Source: Arthrobacter sp. NicSoilB8
GTDB taxonomy: Bacteria > Actinomycetota > Actinomycetes > Actinomycetales > Micrococcaceae
Assembly (NCBI RefSeq): GCF_019977355.1
Contig: NZ_AP024655.1
Coordinates: 3,844,001 to 3,908,000, forward strand
Direction of reading: 5' to 3'
Length of the DNA: 64,000 nt
Made by a program: the position numbers and the translations under genes. Of the stretch, positions 43,280 to 51,097 are shown piece after piece. Within the stretch, counting starts at the first letter, position 1; every line of letters starts with the position of its first letter. The notes beneath the pieces were generated by a model, which ran no database searches, was not told the DNA's origin, and saw only the letters and a list, made by a program, of their open reading frames with translations.

Positions 43280-44304
43280 CCGGACCCGATCCCGCGGGCA
43301 CGCACAACACAGACATGAACAAGGCAGGCACGATCAAGGCAGACACGACCAACACAGACACGACCAAGGCAGACACGCGCAACACTGCCGCCGGCCGGGC
43401 CGACCGGGCGGTGGACACGATCCGGCTGACAGCGCGGGTCGCGGCACTGTCCCTGCACCGGCCCCGGCGCCCGGACCGGCGCTGGGATGCCTTTTGGCGC
43501 GGAGTATCGCAAGGATCGCTCAGGGAACCGATCATCTGGGATGCCGCCGAGGGCGCCGGGGACGAGGAGATCCGGCACCACCAGCAGCGAATGGCGGGTC
43601 TGATGGACACCAGTCTCCCGGTGGTTGATCTCGGCTGCGGGAACGGCGCCATCTCACACAGGCTCACCGAAATCTTCCCCACGGTGCTGGGCGTTGATGT
43701 CTCACCCGAGGCCGTGGCCGCGGCGCAGTCCGCCCGCCCGGACATTCCGGGCCTCAGCTTCCGGAGCCTGGACGCCACTCAGCCGTCCGCCGCGGCAGGG
43801 CTCGCGCGCGAACTCGGCGACGTCAACGTCTATGTCCGCGGCGTTTTTCACGTCCTGAGCCGGCGGCGTCAAGCGCGCCTGGCACGCTCGATCGAAGCGC
43901 TCGTCGGCGCCAGGGGCCGGGTCTACCTTGTGGAGACGAACGTCCCGGGCAGCGCGCTGAGCTATCTTCGGGGCCTGGGAGCCACGGGCGAAAAGATCCC
44001 GGGGCCGCTCCGCCAGGCGATTTCCGCCCTGCCCAAACCCGGCCATTTCGGCCCCGGGCAACGCGTCCGAGCGTTCCCAGCGCCGCGGTGGACCCTCCTC
44101 GCGGAGGGCCCCACCGTCCTGAAGACCGTGCCGATGGAACCTGACGGACCGCCCGGCACCATTCCGGCGTACTGGGCGGTCCTGGCCCCGCGGCCCCGGA
44201 CTTCCGGGACTCGGACTTCCGGGGAGCAGGCCTCCGGGGAGCGGGCCTCCGGAAGTCCGGCCGCAGGGGGTCAGACCTCCGGGAAGCTATCCACCCTCTG
44301 GTAA
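43276..44304 (+). CDS. SAM-dependent methyltransferase, class I
   Basis: Protein of 342 aa. Motif I is VVDLGCGNGAIS (about residues 117-128), then VLGVDVSPEAVAAAQ (motif II) and the loop NVYVRGVFHVLSRRRQ. Both ends are low-complexity: about 40 N-terminal residues of ADTTNTDT-type repeats and a 40-residue C-terminal tail of Ser/Gly/Thr repeats, both coded by imperfect DNA tandem repeats. Start overlaps the c-di-GMP gene stop as ATGA. The substrate is unknown. The gene overlaps the opposite-strand universal stress gene by 34 bases. Confidence 0.85.
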   Translation: MTGPDPAGTHNTDMNKAGTIKADTTNTDTTKADTRNTAAGRADRAVDTIRLTARVAALSLHRPRRPDRRWDAFWRGVSQGSLREPIIWDAAEGAGDEEIRHHQQRMAGLMDTSLPVVDLGCGNGAISHRLTEIFPTVLGVDVSPEAVAAAQSARPDIPGLSFRSLDATQPSAAAGLARELGDVNVYVRGVFHVLSRRRQARLARSIEALVGARGRVYLVETNVPGSALSYLRGLGATGEKIPGPLRQAISALPKPGHFGPGQRVRAFPAPRWTLLAEGPTVLKTVPMEPDGPPGTIPAYWAVLAPRPRTSGTRTSGEQASGERASGSPAAGGQTSGKLSTLW

Positions 44305-45140
44305 TCGCGAGGGACCACCACCATGGGAACCGGCAGTGCCCGCAGCACCTTGTTGGCGGTGCTGCCGATGAACAGCTTGTACTTCTCCGCCAGGCGGGAT
44401 GACCCCACGATCATGACTTCGCCGTCGTCCCATTCCAGGTCATCGATCGCTTCCTCGATCGTGCGTCCGTGGGCGACCTCCACGCTGACGTGGTGGCCCT
44501 CCGGCAGGCGGTGCGCGGCGGCGGCGAGGACCGTGTTCGCATGGATGTGGGCGGCATTGACGTTCTCCCCGCCGTCGCCCTCGGCGTCCAGTTCCACGAG
44601 CGAGACCAGCCGAAGCGGCACGCCGCGGCGTTCGGCGGATTCGATCGCGACGTCGATCGCCGCCTCGGCGCCCGGCCGCTGCCCCACGGCCAGGGTCAGG
44701 CGCGTGATGGCTTCGGTCCGGCGGTAGCCGCGCGGTGCCAGTGCTACCGGAACCGGGGCTGCGTGCAGGAGCGCGTTGGCGACGCTGCCCACGGTGTGCC
44801 GCTTGAAGAGGCCGGTGCTGGCGGCGCCGACCACGATCAGGCCGGCCCGGTATTCGAGTGCCGCGTCGATGAGGCCGGCCGCGAACGAGTCCGCCTGGCG
44901 AACGTGAAAGTGGGCTTCCAGGCCCTCCGGGACTAAGGCCATGCCCTGGCGTTCCGCTGTGAGGATGTGCTGTTCCTCGGCGCTGGCCCGGGTTCCTTCC
45001 GGGTTCGCCACATAGGGCGTGCGCCGGTCCACCACATAGACAAGGTCGAGATGCGCTCCCTGTGCACGGGCCATGGCCGACGCAAGGGCAACGGCGTCCG
45101 CGCCGCGTTCGGTGGGTGTGTAGCCGACTACGTATCGCAT
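44271..45140 (-). CDS. Tandem universal stress protein (UspA fold)
   Basis: Protein of 289 aa with two Usp modules: residues about 1-140 (VGYTPTERGADAVALASAMARAQG ... VVGAASTGLFKRHTVGSVANALLHAAPVPV) and 150-289 (LAVGQRPGAEAAIDVAIESAERRG ... IVGSSRLAEKYKLFIGSTANKVLRALPVPMVVV). Each has a G-x-x-G-x(9)-G-[ST]-like ATP motif. A cytosolic stress or dormancy protein that probably binds ATP. Starts at ATG 45140. The 3' end overlaps the methyltransferase gene convergently. Confidence 0.92.
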   Translation of the reverse strand: MRYVVGYTPTERGADAVALASAMARAQGAHLDLVYVVDRRTPYVANPEGTRASAEEQHILTAERQGMALVPEGLEAHFHVRQADSFAAGLIDAALEYRAGLIVVGAASTGLFKRHTVGSVANALLHAAPVPVALAPRGYRRTEAITRLTLAVGQRPGAEAAIDVAIESAERRGVPLRLVSLVELDAEGDGGENVNAAHIHANTVLAAAAHRLPEGHHVSVEVAHGRTIEEAIDDLEWDDGEVMIVGSSRLAEKYKLFIGSTANKVLRALPVPMVVVPRDYQRVDSFPEV

Positions 45141-45331
45141 GTATGAACCCCTCGTGGGTCTGTGGCAGACGCCAGCTGCGCCCCGGGGGTTCCGGGCGAC
45201 GTCGGCCGGGCTGCGTTCCTGCAGTGGTAGGAACGACTCTAGTCCAGCAGGACCAAGAAACGGTGGTGACTTATGGCCCTGAGCAGCACAATCTTCCGGG
45301 CCTAGGCTGGGATAGTCGAGGGGAGACCATC

Positions 45332-46129
45332 ATGAATGCCGGCTGCCACCGCTGGACAGGACCGCAAAATGCCAGGGTGCGCAATGCCGGGGTGGGGGCG
45401 CTGGCGCTCCTGCTGGCCCTGACCGCCTGCACGCCGCCCGCCCCGCAGCCCTCCGCCAGCAGCCAGCCGCCGTCGCAGTCCCCGTCCGCCAGCGCCACCG
45501 CGACGGCGAGCCCGTCGCCGTCAGCGACCGGCGATGCTGACGAGACGGCACCGCCGCAACCCGGCGACAAGGTGATCTCCTCCACGATCACCCACGACTG
45601 GTCGGTGCCCGGGCCGACAACACCCCTCCACACGGACCACCAGAACCCGGTGCCGATCGCACCGCCGCCGGCGGCTCCCCTGCCGACGCTGTACGCCATC
45701 GGCGCCGGGCAGCACCCCGCCGACACGCCTCCCTATGACCAGCTGAGTTTCCGGTTCAACGGCGGATTCCCCAGCTACGACGTCGAGGTGGTCCCCGAAC
45801 TCGTCGCGGACGGCAGTGGCCTGCCCATTGAGATGCCGGGCACGGGAACCATTCTTGAGGTGACGTTCCGCGGCGCCCAGGCGCACACCGCGGACGGCAA
45901 GGCCAGCACCGTGACGAGCGCCCCCGCGCCGGCGGTCGGCTACAAGGCGCTCACGAGCTACGCGCCGGCCGGGGACTTCGAGGGCGTGCTGAGTTATGGG
46001 ATTGGTGTGGGCCGCCCGATGAGCCCGGTCCCGGAGACGAAGGTGCGCGTCTACGAGGTGGAGAAGATCGAGCAGGGCCAGCACCTGTATGTGGTGGCGA
46101 TCCAGCTGGACGCGACGGCCTGGAAGTAG
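45332..46129 (+). CDS. AMIN-like domain lipoprotein
   Basis: Protein of 265 aa from ATG 45332 (GGGGAG 7-8 bases upstream). Signal peptide with lipobox ALTAC (Cys about 31), then a Ser/Pro/Ala linker (about 32-70). A folded part begins at about residue 95. The C-terminal domain (DQLSFRFNGGFPSYDVEVVPELVADGSGLPIEMPGTGTILEVTFRGAQAHTADG) is typical of actinobacterial AMIN-like lipoproteins. Extracytoplasmic, role unknown. A longer frame upstream (to 45062) has no RBS. Confidence 0.8.
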   Translation: MNAGCHRWTGPQNARVRNAGVGALALLLALTACTPPAPQPSASSQPPSQSPSASATATASPSPSATGDADETAPPQPGDKVISSTITHDWSVPGPTTPLHTDHQNPVPIAPPPAAPLPTLYAIGAGQHPADTPPYDQLSFRFNGGFPSYDVEVVPELVADGSGLPIEMPGTGTILEVTFRGAQAHTADGKASTVTSAPAPAVGYKALTSYAPAGDFEGVLSYGIGVGRPMSPVPETKVRVYEVEKIEQGQHLYVVAIQLDATAWK

Positions 46130-46185
46130 ACGGCCGCAGCATTAGACCAGCAGGCGCGCCGCAGCCGGCGGCCTTGGAGCCGGGC

Positions 46186-46249
46186 GGGCTTCGAGCCGCG
46201 CGGGCTTCGAGCCGCGCGGGCTTGCAGGCGGGCGGGCTTGCAGGCGGGC
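46186..46249. repeat. 16-bp tandem repeat, four copies in two types
   Basis: Two copies of GGGCTTCGAGCCGCGC (46186, 46202) followed by two of GGGCTTGCAGGCGGGC (46218, 46234). It sits between the lipoprotein and gabT, which are convergent. Confidence 0.88.
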
Positions 46250-46313
46250 CTTGGAGCCCGCCCGGCAGCCCGCCGGGCGGGCTGAGGCCGTTGCATTTCG
46301 GACCGGAAACGGC

Positions 46314-46348
46314 GGAAGAGCCGCGGACGATGTGTCCGCGGCTCTTCC
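46314..46348. terminator. Hairpin at 3' end of gabT and lipoprotein genes
   Basis: 15-bp perfect stem GGAAGAGCCGCGGAC / GTCCGCGGCTCTTCC with a 5-base loop, 77 bases after the gabT stop on the minus strand. It could stop transcription from both sides. Confidence 0.75.
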
Positions 46349-46424
46349 GTTGGCTCTCCCGCTGTGCGGGCAAGGCCGGTCTCCGGGAAGGGATCGCCTT
46401 CCCGGCAGCTCGTGGGGTTCGAGG

Positions 46425-47780
46425 CTAGGCGTTGGCCTTGATGGCCGCGGCCAGGACCGCGAGGCCGTCCAGCAGCAGCTCATCGCTGATCACCAGCGGT
46501 GGCAGCAGCCGGATGACGTTGCCGTAGGTGCCGCAGGTGAGGATGATGACACCCTCCTTGAGGCAGGCTGCGGCGACGGCCTTGGTCAGCTCCGGGTTCG
46601 GCTCTTTGGAGCCGGCCTGGACGAGTTCGATCGCCAGCATGGCGCCGCGGCCGCGGACGTCACCGATCACGGACTCTTCAGCGGCGAGTTCGCGCAGCTT
46701 GCCCAGCGCGACCTCCTCGATGTGGCGGGCACGGGCGTTGAGGCCGTACTGCTCCATCGAGCCGATCGAGGCGAGCGCGGCGGCGCAGGCCACCGGGTTG
46801 CCGCCGTAGGTGCCGCCGAGGCCGCCCGGGTGGACGGCGTCGAGGAGGTCGGCGCGGCCGGTGATTGCGGAGAGCGGCATGCCGCCGGCGATGCCCTTGG
46901 CCATCGTGATGATGTCCGGGACGACGCCTTCGTGGTTCACGGCGAACCATTCTCCGGTGCGGCAGAAGCCGGACTGGACCTCATCGGCGATGAAGACGAT
47001 GCCCTTGTCCTTGGCCCACGCGGCCAGTGCCGGCAGGAAGCCCTCGGCCGGGACGATGAAGCCGCCCTCGCCCTGGATGGGTTCGATGATGATCGCGGCA
47101 ACCTGCTCGCCGCCGATCTGCTTCTCGATCATGGTGATGGCGCGCTTGGCGGCCTCGGCACCGGTGATGTCCGGGTTTTCCTCGCGGAACGGGTAGCTCA
47201 TCGGCATGCGGTAGACCTCGGGCGCGAACGGGCCGAAGTTGGTCTTGTACGGCATGGCCTTGGCGGTCAGCGCCATGGTCAGGTTGGTGCGGCCGTGGTA
47301 GGCGTGGTCGAACGCGACGACGGCGTCCCGGCCGGTCGCGAGACGGGCCACCTTGATGGCGTTTTCGACCGCCTCGGCGCCGGAGTTGAAGAGCACGGTG
47401 CGCTTCTCGTGGTCACCCGGGGTGAGGCGGTTCAGCTGCTCGGCGACGGCCACATAGCCCTCGTAGGGTGTGACCATGAAGCATGTGTGGGTGAAGTGCT
47501 CCACGGCTTCCTTCACGGCGCCGACGACGGCGGGGTCTGAGGCGCCGACGCTCGTCACGGCGATGCCGGAGCCGAGGTCGATGAAGGAGTTGCCGTCGAC
47601 GTCGTGGATGATGCCGCCGTCGGCGTCGGCCACGAACACCGGAACGCTGGACGCGACGCCGGCGGCGACGACCGCCTTGCGGCGCTCGGTCAGGGCGACG
47701 GACTTGGGGCCCGGGAAGTCGGCCTGGACGCGGCGTTTCTGCTCGAGCCGGTAGGTGATGTCATGCGCGGTGGTGGTCAT
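46425..47780 (-). CDS. gabT: 4-aminobutyrate aminotransferase
   Basis: Transfers the amino group of GABA to 2-oxoglutarate, giving succinate semialdehyde. Protein of 451 aa, class III aminotransferase. PLP-Lys is in ITMAKGIAGGMPLSAITG; NSGAEAVENAIKVAR and FDHAYHGRTNLTMALTAK are the cofactor and substrate loops; IADEVQSGFCRTG carries the conserved Asp. Sits directly after patD with a 114-bp gap containing a minisatellite. Together they turn putrescine-derived aminobutyraldehyde into succinate semialdehyde. Starts at ATG 47780. Confidence 0.95.
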   Translation of the reverse strand: MTTTAHDITYRLEQKRRVQADFPGPKSVALTERRKAVVAAGVASSVPVFVADADGGIIHDVDGNSFIDLGSGIAVTSVGASDPAVVGAVKEAVEHFTHTCFMVTPYEGYVAVAEQLNRLTPGDHEKRTVLFNSGAEAVENAIKVARLATGRDAVVAFDHAYHGRTNLTMALTAKAMPYKTNFGPFAPEVYRMPMSYPFREENPDITGAEAAKRAITMIEKQIGGEQVAAIIIEPIQGEGGFIVPAEGFLPALAAWAKDKGIVFIADEVQSGFCRTGEWFAVNHEGVVPDIITMAKGIAGGMPLSAITGRADLLDAVHPGGLGGTYGGNPVACAAALASIGSMEQYGLNARARHIEEVALGKLRELAAEESVIGDVRGRGAMLAIELVQAGSKEPNPELTKAVAAACLKEGVIILTCGTYGNVIRLLPPLVISDELLLDGLAVLAAAIKANA

Positions 47781-47851
47781 GGGAAAGCCTTTCTAAGCGT
47801 GCGGGTGAAGCGCGCGAGTTATGCGTCAGGTTCAGTGGTGCGGCTGCGATG

Positions 47852-47901
47852 TGCGTTATGCAACTGCGTTATGCAACTGCGTTATGCAACTGCGTTATGC
47901 A
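47852..47901. repeat. 13-bp minisatellite across the patD stop codon
   Basis: TGCGTTATGCAAC at 47852, 47865 and 47878, then an 11-base partial copy at 47891-47901 that contains the patD stop codon (47895-47897, minus). So the repeat starts in the coding end and extends into the gap before gabT. Confidence 0.92.
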
Positions 47902-49325
47902 TCGAGCGCACTCATGACGTGCTTGATGCGGGTGTAGTCCTCCACGCCGTACATGGACAGGTCCTTGCCGTAGCCGGACTGCTTGAAGCCTCCGTGCGGC
48001 ATTTCGGCGGTCAGAAGAATGTGGGTGTTGATCCAGACCGCGCCGAAGTCCAGGTCGCGGCTCAGGCGCATCGCGGTCCCGTGGTTGGAGGTCCAGACGC
48101 TGGAGGCGAGCGCGTAGTCGACGTCGTTCGCCATGTCCACGGCCTCTTCCTCACTGCTGAACTTCTGCACCGTGATGACCGGGCCGAAGGCTTCCTTCTG
48201 CACGATGTCATCGCTCTGCTTGGCTCCGGTGACGATGGTGGGCTCGAAGAAGAACCCCTTGTCCCCGGCCTGGTGTCCGCCGGTTTCGATCCGGCAGTTC
48301 TCCGGCAGGGACTCCACCAGGGACTTGACCGTGTTGAAGTGGTTGACGTTGTTCAGCGGGCCGAAGTAGTTGTCTTCGTCGTTCTGGGAGCCCGTGCGGA
48401 GCGTCTTGGTGTGCTCCACGAGGGCCGCCACGAGGTCGTCGTAGGCGGAGTCCTGCACCAGCACGCGGGCGATCGCGGTGCAGTCCTGGCCGGCGTTGAA
48501 GAAGGCGAACTCGGCGATGGCCGCGGCGCTCTTCTTGATGTCGGCGTCGGCGAACACCACCGCGGGGGCCTTGCCGCCGAGTTCCAGGTGGGCGCGCTTG
48601 AGTCCCTTGGCGGCGCCCGAGGCAACGGCGATGCCGGCGCGGACGGACCCGGTGATGGAGACCAGGCCGGGGACCTTGTGCTCCACCATCATGGCGCCGG
48701 TCTCGCCGGTGCCGAGGACGACGTTCAGCACGCCGGCCGGGAAGATCTCGCCGGCAAGGCGGGCCAGCACCAGGGTGGATTCCGGCGTGGTGTCCGAGGG
48801 CTTGAGGACCACGGTGTTGCCGGCGGCCAGGGCGGGCCCGATCTTCCAGATGGCCATGAGGAACGGGTAGTTCCAGGGGGCGACCTGCGCGACGACGCCG
48901 ATCGGTTCCCGCCGCACGTAGGAGGTGTGGCCCTCGAAGTACTCGCCGGCGGACTTGCCTTCCATGATGCGGGCGGCCCCGGCGAAGAAGCGCAGCTGGT
49001 CGGCGCCTGCGGCGACTTCCTCGGAGGCGATCAGAGAGCGGACCTGGCCGGTGTTGCGGTGCTGGGCCTCCACGAGCTCGTCGCTGTTGGCCTCGACGGC
49101 GTCCGCGAGCTTGAGCAGCATGAGCTGGCGCTGCCCGGGCGTGGTGTGCTTCCAGGTCTTGAAGGCGTTCTTGGCAGCCGTCATGGCAGCGTCGACGTCG
49201 GCCTGCACAGAGATCGGCGCCTGTGCCACCACATCACCATTGGTGGGGTTCACAATGGGCAGCAACCCGGTGCCGGCGGGGGTGACAAACTCGCCGTTGA
49301 TGAAGTTCTGCAAGGTTTGAACCAC
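47895..49325 (-). CDS. patD: Gamma-aminobutyraldehyde dehydrogenase
   Basis: Oxidises 4-aminobutanal to GABA with NAD. Protein of 476 aa from GTG 49325, chosen because AAAGAGG lies about 9 bases upstream; a TTG at 49352 would add 9 residues. Catalytic Cys is in FFNAGQDCTAIARV (about 280), and Glu is in AHLELGGKAPAV. The pattern HILLTAEMPHGGFKQSGYGKDLSMYGVEDYTRIKHV matches aminobutyraldehyde/betaine-aldehyde dehydrogenases. It lies between the PucR regulator (divergent) and gabT, so it is a putrescine/GABA catabolic operon. Confidence 0.92.
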   Translation of the reverse strand: MVQTLQNFINGEFVTPAGTGLLPIVNPTNGDVVAQAPISVQADVDAAMTAAKNAFKTWKHTTPGQRQLMLLKLADAVEANSDELVEAQHRNTGQVRSLIASEEVAAGADQLRFFAGAARIMEGKSAGEYFEGHTSYVRREPIGVVAQVAPWNYPFLMAIWKIGPALAAGNTVVLKPSDTTPESTLVLARLAGEIFPAGVLNVVLGTGETGAMMVEHKVPGLVSITGSVRAGIAVASGAAKGLKRAHLELGGKAPAVVFADADIKKSAAAIAEFAFFNAGQDCTAIARVLVQDSAYDDLVAALVEHTKTLRTGSQNDEDNYFGPLNNVNHFNTVKSLVESLPENCRIETGGHQAGDKGFFFEPTIVTGAKQSDDIVQKEAFGPVITVQKFSSEEEAVDMANDVDYALASSVWTSNHGTAMRLSRDLDFGAVWINTHILLTAEMPHGGFKQSGYGKDLSMYGVEDYTRIKHVMSALDA

Positions 49326-49471
49326 GGTGTACAACCTCTTTCTTACTGCCAAGGACGGATGTGTGACTGGTCACGAGCCTATGCCAGCGGGGCAAGCCAG
49401 GGAATAGGCACCTGCACACCATGCCCGCAATGCTTTAGTGCGCTTGACCAGCGCGCGGCTATCCTTTATCC

Positions 49472-50914
49472 ATGGCCATTTCACTCGCCGCCCTGCTGGG
49501 GGTTCCCTCCCTCCGTCTCGCCAAGGCCGGTCTCGCCGAAACCACCTGGCATCAGGACATTGTCTGGGTGGCCGTCACCGAACAGGAGGATCCGCAGCGG
49601 TTCCTCAACGGCGGCGAACTGATCCTCACCACGGGCATGCGGCTCAAGAGCGCGGCCGAGCAGCGCCGCTTCGTGCGCCAGGTCCAGCGGGCGGGCGCAG
49701 TGGGCATCGGCTTCGGCGTCGGCCTGACGCACGACGCCGTGCCGCCGGCCCTGATCGCCGAGGCCAACCGCTGGGGACTGCCGGTGGTGGAGGTTCCCTA
49801 TGAGACCCCGTTCATCGCGATCGGCAAGCTGGTGGCCGATGCCCAGTCTGCAGACCACCTGGTCAAGCTCGAGCGGCTCATCGCCGGGCACCAGATCCTG
49901 GCCAGGGCGCTCCTGACCGGCGGCGGCCTCGCCGAACTCCTCAAACACCTGGGGTCGATGCTGCGCACCGAGATCGTCCTCACCCAGTTCACGGCACAGC
50001 TGTACAACAGCGCGCCCAGCCATCCTGCCCCCAGGGCCGAGGGCTGGGCCTCCTACCCCATCCCCACCGGCCGCCGCGATGCCTGCACGCTGTGGGTCAA
50101 GCAGCCGTTCGAAGACTCGGGCATCGTGGGCTACGCCCAGAACCTCATCAGCGTCGAACTCAACAACATGGTCAAGCAGCGCCAGGCCCAGCGGGCGCTG
50201 GCCGGCCAGGTCCTCGAGGACGTCATCCACGGGACGCTCGAGACGTCCGAAGCCACCCGGCGCCTCGCCGGCGTCGGCATCAACAGCACCCGCAAGAATG
50301 TGGTCCTGCTCGCCGAATCGGCGGCCCACCACAAACAGCTCGTCAGTTCCTCCCTGCCGCAGCCGCTGGAGGCGGCGGTCAGCGCCGTCGTCGGGAAGGA
50401 CCTGGTGGTGGTGATGCCCGACGACGGCAGCGGCGCCAGCGCCCGTGCCCGCAGCCTCAGCGACCACCTGGCCGAGGCCGGGATCCACGCCACCATCGGC
50501 ATCGGCGGGGCCTACACCAAGCCGAACGGCCTGCGCTGGAGCTACTTCGAGGCCCGAGACGCGGCCAGCCACGGCCTGCCGGTCAACGAGCCCGAGCGGC
50601 TGAGCCTGACCTCGCTGCTGCTGGCCAGCGAGGACGTCCCGCTGGCGGACATGGCCAACGAATCGCTCAACCCCCTGCGGACCTTCGACGCCGCGCACGG
50701 CGCCGAACTCATGACCACCCTGGAGAGCTACCTCAGCAACAACGGCTCGGTGGCCGCCGTTGCCGAGGAACTCACCCTGCACCGCAACACCGTCCGCTAC
50801 CGGCTGGCTCAGATCACCGAACTCACCGGGTACGACCCGGCCCAGACACCGGACCGGGTGCAGCTTTGGCTCGCACTGGCGGTGCAGCGGCTCAACGCCC
50901 GGCACCCGCACTGA
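49472..50914 (+). CDS. PucR-family transcriptional regulator
   Basis: Protein of 480 aa. Residues 1-120 are the PucR N-terminal domain (LAALLGVPSLRLAKAGLAETTWHQDIVWVAVTEQEDPQRFLNGGELILTTGMRL). The middle is a GGDEF-like/purine-catabolism region. The C-terminal helix-turn-helix (NNGSVAAVAEELTLHRNTVRYRLAQITELTGYDP, about 425-458) is the PucR HTH_30. Divergent from patD, separated by 146 bp, so it likely controls patD-gabT in response to GABA or putrescine. Starts at ATG 49472. Ends 14 bases before palindromic copy E. Confidence 0.93.
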   Translation: MAISLAALLGVPSLRLAKAGLAETTWHQDIVWVAVTEQEDPQRFLNGGELILTTGMRLKSAAEQRRFVRQVQRAGAVGIGFGVGLTHDAVPPALIAEANRWGLPVVEVPYETPFIAIGKLVADAQSADHLVKLERLIAGHQILARALLTGGGLAELLKHLGSMLRTEIVLTQFTAQLYNSAPSHPAPRAEGWASYPIPTGRRDACTLWVKQPFEDSGIVGYAQNLISVELNNMVKQRQAQRALAGQVLEDVIHGTLETSEATRRLAGVGINSTRKNVVLLAESAAHHKQLVSSSLPQPLEAAVSAVVGKDLVVVMPDDGSGASARARSLSDHLAEAGIHATIGIGGAYTKPNGLRWSYFEARDAASHGLPVNEPERLSLTSLLLASEDVPLADMANESLNPLRTFDAAHGAELMTTLESYLSNNGSVAAVAEELTLHRNTVRYRLAQITELTGYDPAQTPDRVQLWLALAVQRLNARHPH

Positions 50915-50928
50915 CACCACACCCCCAA

Positions 50929-50993
50929 GCAACGCGGGGTCACTTCGCGCCCATCCGAGGCCCCGGCATGGGCGCGAAGTGACCCCGCGTTGC
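50929..50993. repeat. Interspersed palindromic element, copy E
   Basis: The cleanest copy: 26-bp arms 50929-50954 and 50968-50993 are perfect reverse complements around a 13-base centre. It lies 14 bases after the PucR stop codon. Confidence 0.96.
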
Positions 50994-51082
50994 TTTCAGG
51001 GGGTTGCTTACGGAGGTTGCATTCCGGAGGTTGTCTCTTTCGGAGATATTCGCCACTAAAGGCTGAGACTCAAACATCAAAC

Positions 51083-51097
51083 GTCTAACCTTTAGAC
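51083..51097. promoter_or_regulatory. Palindrome abutting the MFS start codon, probable GntR operator
   Basis: GTCTAACCTTTAGAC (6-bp arms GTCTAA / TTAGAC around CCT) ends one base before ATG 51098. The MFS gene is followed by its coupled GntR regulator. Binding here would block initiation. Confidence 0.55.

Noticed and set aside
41361..44304. CBASS- or Thoeris-like defence operon
   Set aside because: The nucleotide enzyme is a GGDEF-EAL protein and not a CD-NTase, and there is no effector nuclease, TIR or membrane pore protein beside it.
47604..49622. 672-codon plus-strand frame over patD
   Set aside because: Antisense to a catalytic aldehyde dehydrogenase and crosses into the PucR gene; composition shadow.
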